Below are positions 1-10,833 of a DNA stretch of 64,000 nucleotides, one piece after another. The number at the start of each line of letters is the position of its first letter. Positions within the stretch are counted from its first letter, which is position 1. This DNA is from Ursus arctos (Eukaryota; Chordata; Mammalia; Carnivora; Ursidae): NCBI RefSeq assembly GCF_023065955.2, contig NW_026622886.1, forward strand, positions 16,440,001-16,504,000, in the 5' to 3' direction. A program made the translations under genes and the position numbers. Under the pieces are notes generated by a model. It saw only the letters and a list, made by a program, of their open reading frames with translations. It had not been told where the DNA came from and did no database searches.

Positions 1-914
1 GAGAGGACCCCTCCTGTTACAGATCCCCACTGCAATGTCGGAGCTCTAATTAAGTCTATGCAAAGTACATAAAAAAGGGAAATAATGAGAATCTGCAATT
101 CAGATAGACATGACTCTGGTAGCAACCTTGCACACAATTTGGCCAGATTTTGTCACTTCCTTTTAGCTTCCTGTGGCTGTGAGCGATGGGAAGGAGATGC
201 AAAACATAAGTTGATTTTTGAGAGGAGAAAGCTTAATTGGAAGATTTTCTCAAGCGGGGGCATGGAGCATTATGTGAGAGCCTCCAGTTCATTTGTTGAG
301 AAGAATTTATAAATTTCATTTTATTTTTTTTCATCAGTTGTAATTGCCACATAAAAAGTCAAATAGTTCTGGAAGACTTATGAAAAAGATCAGCTCCCTG
401 CCCTGTTCCCCCCCCCTTTGTCCCCCTCCCAGGCTATCTCGTCAAAGCCTTCTCAGCTGTCTCTCTTGATATTTACCTACATATTTTCAAATAACTTGCT
501 CATACTGCTACCTCTTGATGATTGCAGTTTTAGACATCATTCTGGAGAAGGATTTGTCACTGGCATTTTATATGTCAAGTTAGCATTTCCTTTTCAGACA
601 TTTCCTCAAGAATAAAGAAAATAAGGCAAAGGGGTAATAGTCCACATCAAAAGTACCTACAGATTTGTACAAAGCCCCTTGAGGTCGGTGGGGTGGGAGA
701 GAGAACGGCTGTGCAAGACAGCAAAGAGCAGCAAGCAAGCAGTTGGGGGGGAATACCCATCACTACTTTGGAATAAAAAATGAAACCCAAAGCAAGCTGG
801 AGGTGCTGTTTGAAATTTAATTTATTAGCAAAAAGAAAGTTAATCAAACATCCACAGTGCTGGTAGTGGTTGTAAGTCAGAACTCTCACATGTTTCTGAT
901 AGAACGGTTTTGAA
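1..914. other. Repeat-poor interval, no gene seen
   Basis: I see no recognisable repeat or exon here. It contains a short T-run near 320-335 and a C-run near 408-417. The small open frames have no recognisable protein and no splice context I can defend. Confidence 0.5.
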
Positions 915-1084
915 AATCAATATGACAATATGTACTGAGTGCCAGGAAAATGGTGATACTCTTTGACCCAATAATCTACTCCTGGAAATTTATCCTAAGG
1001 AAATAATATAACAGAGGCAAAAACCTGTGTGTACCAACATGTTCGTTGTAGTGTTATTTATAAGAGAGAAAGAGTTAGAACAAG

Positions 1085-1131
<47 letters not shown>

Positions 1132-1335
1132 CCAGTATAACTACAGTGCTTCATACATTAATATAAATCACTGGACGGATTACTGTCCCTCTGTTAAAAG
1201 TGACGAACATGAAGGCTTTATGAACACATGAAACATGTTTATGACGTCCTGTTACCTGAACAAAGCTAAACACAAAGTAGTATATATTCTCCGATTTTAA
1301 TCGCCTGTGAACAAGTGCACATACTCACAGGAGTG
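915..1335 (+). mobile_element. Old L1M fragment (ORF2 C-terminal end and 3' UTR)
   Basis: The text around 950-1080 follows the late ORF2 coding strand of mammalian L1, in the part that reads 'CTTTGACCCAATAATCTACT' and continues toward 'TTATTTATAAGAG'. Sequence after the CA repeat resembles the following L1 3' end. Many stop codons and indels make it a dead, 5'-truncated copy. The CA microsatellite at 1087-1128 has grown inside it. Confidence 0.7.
1087..1128. repeat. (CA)21 microsatellite
   Basis: Uninterrupted CA dinucleotides for about 42 bp, lying inside the L1M fragment. Length and purity make it likely to be polymorphic. Confidence 0.97.
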
Positions 1336-1374
1336 GCTGCAGCGAGAGGGGAGTGGGTGTTGGAAAAGGATGAA

Positions 1375-1580
1375 CTGATTTGAAGTCTAGGTCTGCCATT
1401 TACAAAGTGTTCCTTGGGCTTTAAAAAAATACTTCTCTGAGCCTTGTTTGTTACCGCTGCAAAATTGTAGAAAATATCAACTTTTTAGTGTTGGTTAAAC
1501 ATTAGAGAAACATGTAATTGGCAGCTAATATCGTACCCCATATATTAGTAAGGGCTCAATAAACGGTTGTAAGTATTGCT
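1375..1580 (+). mobile_element. MIR SINE, sense
   Basis: The order of blocks matches the core MIR: a 'tctgccatttac' stretch, 'tctgagcctt', and the terminal 'agggctcaataaacggttg' near 1552-1571. The copy is heavily diverged, as expected for this ancient tRNA-derived SINE family. Confidence 0.65.
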
Positions 1581-2590
1581 GACATGTGGACCATATTCAG
1601 GAGAGTGGGGGAGCTATGATAGGGACTTGGGAAAAATGAATGCTCTTGTGCCCCTTAGAAATTTTTATATATGCAGAGAATACAAACTCTTTGAGATATA
1701 TATACACACACATATACATATATATAATAGAAAAAATTGCTATAGAAGCATTTTAATTCAATGGAATCACACGGAGTGTCTTTGCCAGCAGCAAAGGCCC
1801 ATGTTTCTGAAGGTGTCATAATGAAATGATTTGGGAGTGGAGAGAAAGTAAGGCTGAGAGCCTTGGTCTGTTACACCTCTGTTCTCTTTTATTGCCCTTG
1901 GCTCTCCCAGCTCTTTGTTCTCCTGTGGGCAATTGCTGCTGGAACTGGTGCATTCCTGCTAAATGGCATTTTAACCCTGGTATTCCCACAACTCCATGCT
2001 ATTTCCTTAACTGACATTTGCATGGCAGATGGCGCAAATGGCCTAGCAAATATATACTAGGTCAGTGTTAAAAAACTGCCAGATTGATGGCTTTGTTGGC
2101 TCTGTGCCTCTAAGCAGAGACACGACTGGAAATTGCACAGAGACTCAATTTTCCAGACCAACTTTTGGGCTTTCGGTTCCTCCCTTGCTATGGGCGATCA
2201 GTAGGACAGGTGAAGACGGGGCGAGTCCGATTGGCTTCACTTTTAAATAGACACTGATGTGGGCAGATGGGTTGGCATACAATGTGCTGAACTGGGAGCT
2301 AAATCTTTCTACTTCTAATCCTGCCTGCATCAGATTTGCTCAGGAATGGAAGCCAAATCTTAACCTGTTCATTTCCAGAGTGTTCCATAGGATAATACCG
2401 AGCTTCTTTCAAGAAATGTCATGATGGCTGATTTAGGAAGGTAGAATATTTTGTCTAAGTGCTTAAAGAAGACTGCTTTATGTAATACTTTTTTGTCCCT
2501 AACTACCTTTGGGGAAGAACAAACCATTGACTTGTCTTGGACCTCATCTTTGGTCCTTAGGATTTTCATCTCTTGCACAATTATTTCTGT
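1581..2590. other. Unassigned interval with AT/CA low complexity
   Basis: A short alternating AT/AC tract lies at about 1695-1728. The rest is unique-looking sequence without recognisable repeats or exons. Overlapping 60-codon frames near 1826-2060 are in non-repetitive DNA but have no recognisable domain. Confidence 0.45.
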
Positions 2591-2594
2591 GTTT

Positions 2595-2745
2595 GTGGTC
2601 TTCCCAACTAGACTATCAGTCTTTGATGACAATGACCAAATCTCATATATATTTGTCTTCCTTCTGGCATGTAATGGGATCTCTTGCCAATGGTACTTCT
2701 CAGTGCCTCGTAAATGTTTATGAAATAAGTCCTTCTGGCCGGCTT
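2595..2745 (+). mobile_element. Possible L2 3' end, highly diverged
   Basis: The pattern 'aactagactatcag', a weakly matching middle, and 'cagtgcctcgtaaatgttta' parallels the L2 3' UTR, whose consensus has 'actagactgtaagctcc' followed by 'cagtgcctggcacatag'. The similarity is weak, so this is tentative. Confidence 0.4.
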
Positions 2746-2749
2746 CATA

Positions 2750-4500
2750 ATGCTATGACAAGAGGCAGGTAGAGGGACCCCTGCCCTGGCTCACCAGTGC
2801 CCATAGGCCTACTATTGGGGTAAAGAGTCCCAGATTTTATTATCTCAATAGATGACTGTGAACATGACGTGACAGTTAGGTAAGATTCTGCCTGGAGCCT
2901 CCCTTTTCCACACCTGCTAGACCATATTCTTCATACACGTGACTCTCAAATTTCTTATGCTAACGGCTCTGAGCCCACTTCCAGAACCCACATGGGCCTC
3001 TTCCGAGGGGCCCCTCTTCCCTGTTCTCCGAAGGGAAGACTATCCTAGTGTGTGCATCCTTAGGCCTGGAGGGTAGCCAGAGGGGCAGCTGTTTGCAGGG
3101 AGGGGAGAAAAAAGGTAGAGCTGGAGCCTGGAATTGTGCCCCAGGAGGCGAGTGCAGGTGGAGCTGGGGCCTGGAAGCGAGGGTGGTGAATGGGAGGAGG
3201 GAGCGGACGCCCGCCATGCTGCCATGTTCCGGTACAGCTTGTGGTGATCCAAGAGTTTAAATCTGAAGCTGGCCTTCAATTTTTCATACTAAGATAGGAC
3301 TGTATGGCAAGGTATATTTTTCAAAGCAGACAGATAGAATGTACTTTATTTCACACGTGTTAGTCTGATTTATAGCTTTTAAATATATGGACGTCAAGTC
3401 GTAGGCTTCCATTCTTCCATTCGTAGTCTCACTCCTGAGCCCTGCAAATTTTAAGGGGAGGCTCATGTCAATGCATTCAACTCACAGACTAGTGTTGGGA
3501 TGGAAAGGAGATGTCAATCCCTACATTTTATTAACTTATTTAACCTTTCTATAGATAGGTACCTTTGAATGTAGCAAATGACAGAGAAAAAAATGGTAAA
3601 AGACCCCCACTCTATGCACGTTTTACCAGGGACAATTTCCTTATATGAACCCGAAAGCACATCGAGTCAATCTCGCTTCTTTCAATATTGGGAAGTTAGG
3701 GAAGAACTTGAATGACAGAGTAGCTGGAAAAACAATACAACTTTGTTACCTATAATCACCCAAACTGATGACCAACTAAATCCTGCGAGGTCGAAGTCCT
3801 ACGGGTCTCCTTTAGTAAAGAAGATAATTAGCTCATTAATGGCTCTGAATGGAAGGAAATGGCTCTTAAGGCCCTTGAAAACAATATTTTCTACAAGAGA
3901 CTGAACACTGCATCTGTATTTTTGTATATAGCTTATTTGCTTAGGTCATTTCATGCTTGACCTTTTGTTTTCTAAGATAACGTGAACGTGTGCCTCCTTC
4001 GAGTAAGAATGAAGACCAAATTTCGAGGCGATCAGGCCCCGACTGGCAGGGTTTACGGCGCTGATTTGTGTCTGAGCACACGACAGGGCAGGTAAGATTC
4101 CAGAGCCGATGTCAAGCATCAGTTTTTCCTCTGGGATACTTTGGGAGAGCACAATCATCAAGATAATGATTATTACAATTTATAGAAACATTTTATTGTT
4201 CCTTTTCAAATGATTTTTAAAAATCCCACTATAAGCAGGAAGAAATTAAATTCAGAGGGAAAACAAGAACTTTATAGGCCATCTGCTCAGACTTTCAAAT
4301 TTAAATTTTATACATAAGAGCACATTAGCTGTGGGGAAAAAATGTGATCACATTTTGTAGCTGTCTGAGCAATGAAGAAATTTCCCTCGTTGGGCTTTCT
4401 GCATGGAAATAAAAGGAACCGTTTTGCTGGAGAAAATGAAATGGCTTCGGTATGGGGGAAATTTGCTATTCACCATTTTATATTTATGGAGTGCTGAACT
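2750..4500. other. Repeat-poor interval, locally G-rich
   Basis: From about 3060 to 3200 the + strand is purine/G-rich and carries several CpGs. The remainder is ordinary AT-rich unique DNA. No gene structure is visible, and overlapping short frames near 2960-3280 on both strands reflect the GC-rich composition rather than a protein. Confidence 0.45.
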
Positions 4501-4509
4501 TACCCCGTC

Positions 4510-5270
4510 CTTTATAAAACATGAAGTCACGGTCCATGCCTCAGGGGTCCACAGGTGACATTAGGCAAACAGTATGGGAGAGCACCTCACAAAGAGAAAC
4601 CCGAGCCCCTGACAGCCAGTTAGTGGTGGTGAGTAACGGGATGGAGGGGGGTTCAGGGCGACAGTGCGCCCACCTGTGCGAAAGGGGACACAGACACAGG
4701 ACGGAGGGGAAGCTGCGCCCCTGAGCCCGGGGCCTTCACCTTACAGCCTGGTCCTACTGGCCTGGGCCGGGAGGCATGTGCTTTCTCACATGGGAACGGG
4801 GCATGGGAGGATGCGGCTGACAGCAGGAAACAGTCAAGGATCACACTGAGTCGAGAACGGGGGACAGCAACACTGCTCGCACTGGCCGCTGACCCCTGTG
4901 AGCCGCAGCTGCCGGCTTTCCTAGGAATGGTCAGGACAGCATTTGATGAGGTCGGGCTGCTCCTGCTGCCTCCGACCTACCTGTCTGATGCTCTGTGACA
5001 AGGGGAAGAGAGGTCGTGGCGAACGCCAGGACAATTAGTGGGCGCCGTTGCTTTTTTCACTGCCTGCCTTCCTCTCTGGGCTGTGATTACCAGAGAAACC
5101 TCCATCCTCATTTGGTCAAATGAAGCCTGGCAAACAAACCAAGCCTCTCTCCCCCGACTTTGTTTTGCTGTGAAATGATAAAAGAGGCACGGGGAACGTC
5201 CAGACTGATGGAATGAAGGCTGACCCTCGTAGGCAACGCGGTCTTTTCCAGCCGACCCTAAGAGCTGATA
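4510..5270. other. GC-rich patch with retained CpGs
   Basis: Counting by eye gives roughly thirty CpG dinucleotides between about 4520 and 5260, well above the rest of the window. Base composition is visibly GC-rich, and no repeat is recognised inside. It could be a weak or orphan CpG island, or an enhancer. No open frame with recognisable protein features overlaps it. Confidence 0.4.
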
Positions 5271-5531
5271 CCTTAAAGCACCTAATTTAGAGAGGTATGT
5301 GAAATCATTAAAAAAAAAATACTAATTAAGGAAAACCAGCTACAGGGAAAACTGTGAACCGAGGGTCATGAAAAACAAATTAAATTCATCTGAGTCGGTG
5401 CTATTTTAGAGAAGCCTAGAAAGGCTTAAATTAATCTGATGATAAATGAATGAAAGGAACACAGAACTCAAAAGGAATGATAAGCACTGAAACTCAAACT
5501 TTGTTCAATCATAAGATCTTAAAAGCAAAAT
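5271..5531. other. AT-rich repeat-free block
   Basis: Contains several TAAT/ATTA cores ('ctaattaag' near 5323, 'aaattaaattcatc' near 5378, 'aaattaatctgatg' near 5429). This is the look of a conserved non-coding element, but conservation cannot be judged from one sequence. Confidence 0.25.
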
Positions 5532-5790
5532 AGAATAGCGGTGCAGAGTCTGGCCTCAGTAGTCAGACCACCTGTGTTTGAATTTTAGGTCTCCTGTCTC
5601 CTAGCCGTGGGCCCTTGGAGAAGTGAATTACCCTCTCTGTGCTTCCAGTCCCTGATCTGTAAGATGGGGCTAAAAATAGTACTCAGTTCACATAATTTTG
5701 AGGGGGGTTAAATGAGATAATACATAAAACGTACTTAACAGTGTGCCGGAGATATGGAAAATGCTCCCTAAATATTAGCAGCTTTAATCT
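5532..5790 (+). mobile_element. MIR SINE, near full length, sense
   Basis: Nearly all MIR landmarks appear in order: a tRNA-like head, 'cctgtgtttgaatttt', 'ctctctgtgcttccag', 'atctgtaagatggggct', 'aaatgagataatacat' and the 'gtgccggagatatgg' tail. This is one of the best preserved MIRs in the window. Confidence 0.85.
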
Positions 5791-6050
5791 GGTGATTTTC
5801 AAACTATGCGTCAGACAGTTCGAAGGTTCTACAGGTCTCATTCTGGAACACCTATAAGTTTAAGGGAAGGATAAGCAGGGAAAATTTGGTTTCCATCTGC
5901 AATTGCCATAGTTGCTCAGCTTTTGCATATTCTGTTTTAATTTCTGTTAGCCATTTTATTTGCACAAAATCGTCTAAGTTAAAGCAAAACAAAACCTGCA
6001 TTGTAAGACATCTGTGATCTGGTCTGTTTTCCCAGTTAGTTCAGGAATCT
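5791..6050. other. Unassigned interval
   Basis: No confident repeat or exon. A faint MER5-like stretch near 5803-5870 was not strong enough to call. Confidence 0.4.
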
Positions 6051-6249
6051 GTCTGTTGGTCATCCTGCCTCTTCTTGAACCTCTGTAGCTAATGAGCTCT
6101 CACCAACCCACAGGCCTTTCCAATTCAGGGTTGTTCAGATGATCAGAAAGGTCTTTTCCATGTTGACTTACCCGATTTCACCCTCGGGTTCTAGTTTTGC
6201 TCTCTAAATATGGCCAGCTTCTTTTCTAAAAGATCCCTTTAGATATTGG
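6051..6249 (-). mobile_element. CR1/L3-type LINE relic, antisense
   Basis: The block order ('gagctctcaccaac', 'cctttccaattcagggttgttcag', 'agaaaggtctttt', then 'ccctttagatattgga') parallels the reverse complement of the amniote CR1/L3 3' region. That region has matching text about end positions, failed attachment to 'gttcttcctta', and 'cccttcagatatttg'. The copy is old and diverged. Confidence 0.45.
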
Positions 6250-6286
6250 AAAACAAACAAACAAACAAACAAACAAACAAACAAAC
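6250..6286. repeat. (AAAC)n microsatellite
   Basis: About nine uninterrupted AAAC units. The antisense reading frame through it produces an artefactual Cys-Leu-Phe-Val repeat. Confidence 0.95.
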
Positions 6287-6631
6287 TATTACGTCCTTTG
6301 AGATCTTCAGTTGCCAGAGGCAGAAATTGACTCTGGCAAACATAAAAAGAAGATAAATTTCTTGATGAGCCATCAGGCTGCTCATAGAATTGAAGAGAAG
6401 TTGGAGAACCAGACGTAGAAGAAAAGGCAAGAATCCGGATCTTTCTGGAGGTGTTGGTGGCATGACCCACTTAGGTCTTCCCTTCCCACGTTCTTTCAGC
6501 TATTCCACCAAAGATGGGATTCCCATTCTCCCTGCCCATCAGTTCACCAGCCTCTCTCCAACAGTGGGGCCTGGAAAGGCCTGACGCACCCAGCATGTGC
6601 TCTCCTGAACTCAGTGAATCCTGGGACTCCC
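6287..6631. other. Unassigned interval
   Basis: Unique-looking DNA before the first SINE, with no recognisable repeat. Its 3' end (6616-6631) is the left copy of the SINE target-site duplication. Confidence 0.4.
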
Positions 6632-6822
6632 TTTTTTTTTTTTTAATTTTATTTATTTATTTGACAGAGAGAGAGAGAGCACAAGCAGGGGGAGCAACAC
6701 AGAGAGGGAGAAGCAGGCTACCTGCTGAGCAGGGAGCCCGATGCGGGACTCTATCCCAGAACCATGAGATCATGGCCCGAGCCAAAGGCAGATGCCCAAC
6801 TGACTGAGCCACCCAGGCGCCT
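6632..6822 (-). mobile_element. Can-SINE (SINEC), antisense
   Basis: A T-run and 'ATTTATTTATTTGACAGAG' form the reverse-complemented tail. The tRNA-related head ends in 'gccacccaggcgcc'. A 16-bp target-site duplication with two mismatches flanks it (6616-6631 and 6823-6838), which fixes the boundaries. RNA polymerase III would transcribe it from right to left. Confidence 0.97.
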
Positions 6823-6944
6823 GAATCCTGGGATTCTCTCCTCTAGTTATCATCCTTCCAGTCATACTGCAAAATTGGTTTGCTTTCCAAGGCACCCATG
6901 TCTGAAGGCTGATACTGAGCTTTCAATCAATTAGAACCTCCAGA

Positions 6945-7062
6945 GTAAGGCTTCCAGATTTACTAGTAAAACACACAACAACCAGTTACATTTAAATTTC
7001 AAACAAACGATGAGTAATTATTTAGTATAAGGATGCCCCATATATTTTATCTGGCAATCCTA
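6945..7062 (+). mobile_element. Palindromic DNA-transposon relic (MITE-like)
   Basis: The terminus reads 'attttatctggcaatcctac' on the + strand, and an imperfect complement of it ('cttccagatttactagtaaaa') opens the element. A central 'tttagtataaggatg' matches a common mammalian foldback repeat with 'gttgccagataaaat' termini. I do not assign a family name with certainty. Confidence 0.55.
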
Positions 7063-8109
7063 CTTAATCGGTTTTTTGTTTTTTAATAGAACTGGCTACG
7101 AAACCAATGCTTGTTCATCTATATTTTAGAAGCTAAGCTCAGGAATTTACATTTATCTCAATTAAATTTCATCATATTAATTTCAGCTTCTCTTTCCAAC
7201 GTGTCAGAAGTTTTAAATCTTGATGTTATGAAGTCAGTGTATTCATCTACTTCTCAATCCTGAATCCCTAGTTTGATATGGTGACCAGATAGGGCGGGGG
7301 AGTGGAGGTCCATGGAGGGACAGGTAAAGAGAACGATGGAGTGTAGAAAGGGTGTTGGGAGTAGGGAGATAGCCAGTCAGAAAGAAGGACTCAGCATAGA
7401 AAATGTTTTAGGGAAATTGGAGTAAGAGAAAGAAATAAACATAAACAGAAAGGAGAGGTATCAGTTGGAGTTCTTAATTTCAGTCGACTCCTTAATTTAA
7501 GCAAAAACAGAAACAGAACATGAGAGGCTTGCAGATCTGATGGGAGGTTTGGATAACGGGCCAGGAATCAAGGGCCAGACATCAGGAACCAGAGCAAGGG
7601 CTGTGAAGTAGAAACAGACTGAACTCAAAGCCATTTGAGTTGTTCTCAGGCTGGTGAGTGACCTCTGCCTGGCCCCACAGCCTTGGGTCAGGGTGAGCTC
7701 TGGCAAAGAGTATCCCTCCGGCTGAGACTAAGTCACAGCCCACCCCACAGCAGTGTTGAGCCGAGGGGAACTTTGGCCAAGCCCTTTGATCTCTGTGGTG
7801 GAACCGGCCACACAGTCTCCAAAAGGGATCAGGGTGCAATTAGAAAGGGGCTTTTATTATAGGCACCAAAAAAAACCCAATCAAAATCAATCAACACATT
7901 ATTCATCAAATAAGCACGCAAACAAGCATAATATTCCCCACGGAAAGATGAAAGAATAGAGTTATATGCAGATGACTCACTCCGTGCCGTCTCCAGCCCA
8001 GGCCTCGCTTCCTCGCTGCTGGCAGGTGTAAGTCATGTGCCTACTCAGTACTCTGACAGTATGTGTGAGCCAAAGCGATGCCAACACATTCTATCCAGAA
8101 TCAAACTCG
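7063..8109. other. Unassigned interval
   Basis: Mixed unique sequence; the stretch near 7300-7450 is purine-rich on the + strand. Open frames on both strands near 7497-7840 overlap each other and lack a recognisable domain. The part just before 8110 may be a diverged start of the following L2. Confidence 0.4.
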
Positions 8110-8612
8110 TGCTCTGCCCCAGCCCTACGTCCAGGCTGCGTCTTCTCTCAGTGTCACCTGTCTCTGTGAACACGGCCTGTTCCAAATCTGGTATCATCCT
8201 TACCCTTCCCACTCTTTCATCCTCCATATGCAATACACCTCTAAGTCCTGCTGAGTTTACTCCCTAACGTCTCTTGAATCTCTTGCCTTTCTCCCATGTC
8301 TTCACCTCCACTATCCTAACCCATCCCCATCCTACCCCTCGCCTTTACTACTATAAAACCCACATTACTGAGATCACTGAATCTACTCCACACCCCCACT
8401 CCCCAGACAGTTCTCCATCCCACAGCCAGAGGAATCTTTCTGAAATGCAAATTTGAACATGACACTACCCCCACCCCCAACATCTCTCAGTTCGGAATAT
8501 TTCAGTGGCTTTCCATTGCACTTAGAAAAATATGGAGATCTTAAATCTAGCCTGCAAGGTTTTAAATGGTCTGATCCCTGGATAGTCCTCTCCAAACTCC
8601 GTATCCAAGGTT
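8110..8612 (+). mobile_element. LINE2 (L2) fragment, sense
   Basis: The C/T-rich text follows the L2 coding strand 3' of the reverse transcriptase palm, including 'ccagaggaatctttctgaaa', 'cagtggctttccattgca' and 'cctgcaaggttttaaatgg', which encodes the 'KALH'-type C-terminal motif region in intact copies. Frames are broken throughout. Confidence 0.7.
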
Positions 8613-8631
8613 GGGGGTGAGAATGTGTGAT

Positions 8632-8635
8632 AGTG

Positions 8636-8666
<31 letters not shown>

Positions 8667-8676
8667 CCGTGTGTGG
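8632..8676. repeat. (GT)n microsatellite, interrupted
   Basis: GT repeats with single interruptions ('gcgt', 'ccgt'). Antisense open frames of 94 and 116 codons pass through it and encode alternating Thr-His runs, an artefact of the repeat. Confidence 0.95.
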
Positions 8677-9499
8677 TGGAGTGGTCTCTGGTGGCAGTGT
8701 CCAAAGCAAGAGTGTCTGTTGGATACGAATCAACCTCTAGGCTTAGAGTTAATTCCAGCCTCCATAGAGCCCCTATGGTATGTATAGTCCTGATTCTTGT
8801 ACACACGTTTACTTAACTAGAGGCAATTGTCTCGACCAGATGATGGCCCGTATTTTTTCCAGCTCCTTTTGCGATGTTTTAACGGACTGCCTGGAAATAT
8901 TCTGGCCACTAGAGGGCCTCATTGTTTTTTTTCCCCTTGAAAAGCACTCAGATAGTAGGTAAGAACTACAAATATTCAGTGGGCTCAGCTGCTTCTGGGA
9001 TGTGTGACCGGTGCAAACATTTTGATTATTTTGCCGAAAATGTTTTTATTATCATCAGGTAGTTTTATACTGAAAACAGTTAACAATAAAAAAATAAAAG
9101 TCTCTTCTGTTGGCATTGCTAATTTGTAGGTGAAACGGGCCGCTTGGAGCTCAGGGGCCCTCAGCAATACTGAGTACTCTTCTAGCCCCCTGCTGCACTT
9201 GAGGAAGTACATTTAGGGTTGCAGAAAGCTTTGTGTTTCTGGAACACCCCATTTCAACTGCCAACACTCACATTCTTGCCATCCCAATCTGCCAAAGAGA
9301 TTGTCAAAATCAATCCTATCAGGACCTTTAACCAAAAGGGAATATGTCCTGGTTTGCCCGGTATGACCACCCTCCTCCACTCCTCGAAACGTCCCAGTTT
9401 GGGTGGTAATTTGCATGACCACCTCATCTATCCATGTTTACATATCAGGCATTATAAGAGACTTAAGACTCCCAGGTTACTGCCTTTCCCATGGATTCT
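8677..9499. other. Repeat-poor interval with a CTCF-like site
   Basis: Largely unique DNA without recognisable exons. It contains the CTCF-like motif at 8902-8919 and a possible diverged DNA-element stretch near 9330-9420 ('tcctggtttgcccggtatga'). Confidence 0.4.
8902..8919 (+). promoter_or_regulatory. CTCF-like binding motif
   Basis: The sequence TGGCCACTAGAGGGCCTC matches the CTCF core (CCASYAGRKGGC) at every constrained position I can recall. It lies in non-repetitive DNA. Occupancy cannot be inferred from sequence alone. The forward orientation matters for loop-anchor models. Confidence 0.5.
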
Positions 9500-10320
9500 T
9501 TTCCTCACATACTCTATGTTTGACCCCATTTTCCATCCTTTCTCAGCATCTAAAATCTGTCCTTTGTGCTATCTGAAGTTCATGATCTCCCTGCATCCAA
9601 TTTTTTCCCCCTGTGTGTTCTTTTCAACCTCTTGTTCTAACTCAAATCCTCAGACACTCACTTCTGAGGATTCTGCTTCTCATTTGGGCCTGGTGGGGGG
9701 GTGGGGTGGGGGTGGTGTCCTCCTCGCTCCACATTGTTGCCTTTAGGCCACTCCCCTTCTCTTCCTCCTAGGAACATCCACTTCTGACCCAGCTCATGTC
9801 ATCCCACTATACCACTTTCTCCTCCCCTTTATTGTTGTGATCAATGGACCCCCCAGAACACTCTCACTTTGTTCCTTGAAGGTTTTGACTCATCACTCCT
9901 TTTGATGCTCCTTAATGTCCCTCCTGACAAAATTCTTGGGAACTTCAAAATTCACATAGATGCTACTTCCTAAATTCTGGCCTCTTAGCTCTTTGACTTC
10001 TTCTCTGGTGGTTATGTCTTTGAACATACCTCAGTCACCAGGGTCATCCCCAGATCTTTCAAGACCAGTAATTGCATGTGTTCTATAATCTTCATTTCTA
10101 TCTTTCATCTTTGACTGTTGTCTCTCTAGCTCTCTCCCTTTAGTATCTCAACTCCAACTCGACTTTAATCCCAAGATCTACAGTAGGTTAACATCATATT
10201 CTCAGTATCCCTCACCCTCTCATGTTCTAAACGTTACTCCTTACCACAGTTCATCACCATACTCCTCCCTGAAATCTTTCCTAGATAGACAGATATCACC
10301 GTGTGGAGCACTTTGATGGT
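9500..10320 (+). mobile_element. L2 fragment with endonuclease region, sense
   Basis: From about 9760 the text follows the L2 open frame. Near 9950 it translates to an NFKIHID-type string, corresponding to the GDFNxH motif of the apurinic endonuclease domain of L2/CR1-type LINEs, followed by a degraded THxxGHTLD region. A 175-codon frame at 9219-9746 overlaps its 5' part but is not conserved L2 protein. Confidence 0.6.
9695..9712 (+). other. G-rich run, possible G-quadruplex
   Basis: Runs of 7, 4 and 5 G separated by single T residues, followed by GG. It can supply four G-triplets if the G7 run splits. It is weaker than the run at 22494. Confidence 0.4.
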
Positions 10321-10442
10321 GGAAGCATGGATTAGATACCTTCTGAATGCCCCAGTGTTCTCACTAGCAAAGAAGGCACAGGTAAGAGTGAAGGAAGGGA
10401 GGATGTGTTATATGTATGAATGGAGCCAAGATGGCTTGAAAG

Positions 10443-10612
10443 GGGCTTCTTAAACTTCAGTGTGCGTGGAGCTCACCCAGGGATCTTGTTAAAATGCAGA
10501 TTCTGATTCAGTAAGTCTAGAGTGGGCCCTGAAATTCTGCATTTCAGATAAGATTTCAGGTGATGCAGATGCCTTCGGTCCATGGACCACACTTCGAGCA
10601 GCAAGGCTCTAG
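10443..10612 (+). mobile_element. MER5A (hAT-Charlie) element, sense
   Basis: Follows MER5A almost end to end: 'ttcttaaacttcagtgtgcg', 'ctgattcagtaagtct', 'aggtgatgcagatg' and 'tggaccacacttcgag'. It is a non-autonomous DNA transposon with no coding capacity. Confidence 0.8.
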
Positions 10613-10631
10613 AATAAGGTTTCTTAATCTT

Positions 10632-10833
10632 TTTTTTTTTTTTAAAGATTTTATTTATTTATTCGACAGAGATAGAGACAGCCAGCGAGAGAGGGAACAC
10701 AAGCAGGGGGAGTGGGAGAGGAAGAAGCAGGCTCATAGCGGAGGAGCCTGATGTGGGGCTCGATCCGACAACGCCGGGATCACGCCCTGAGCCGAAGGCA
10801 GACGCTTAACCACTGTGCCACCCAGGCGCCCCC
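10632..10833 (-). mobile_element. Can-SINE (SINEC, bear-like subtype), antisense
   Basis: Full structure with T-run, 'ATTTATTTATTCGACAGAG', 'GGGGGAGTGGGAGAGGAAG' and the head ending in 'gccacccaggcgcc'. The flanking 16-bp duplication (10616-10631 and 10834-10849) has one mismatch. It inserted into the older DNA transposon that continues to its right. Confidence 0.97.

Noticed and set aside
1695..1728. Alternating AT/AC tract as a replication origin or promoter
   Set aside because: Simple low complexity with no accompanying elements.
6204..6470. Antisense frames with Cys-Leu-Phe-Val repeats
   Set aside because: Artefact of the (AAAC)n microsatellite.
8383..8806. Antisense frames of 94-116 codons
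   Set aside because: Kept open by the GT microsatellite, which encodes Thr-His repeats, and by L2-derived DNA.
9219..9746. Open frame of 175 codons as a protein gene
   Set aside because: Runs into C/T-rich L2-derived DNA and ends in a Gly/Val run coded by the G-rich tract. No domain or exon context.
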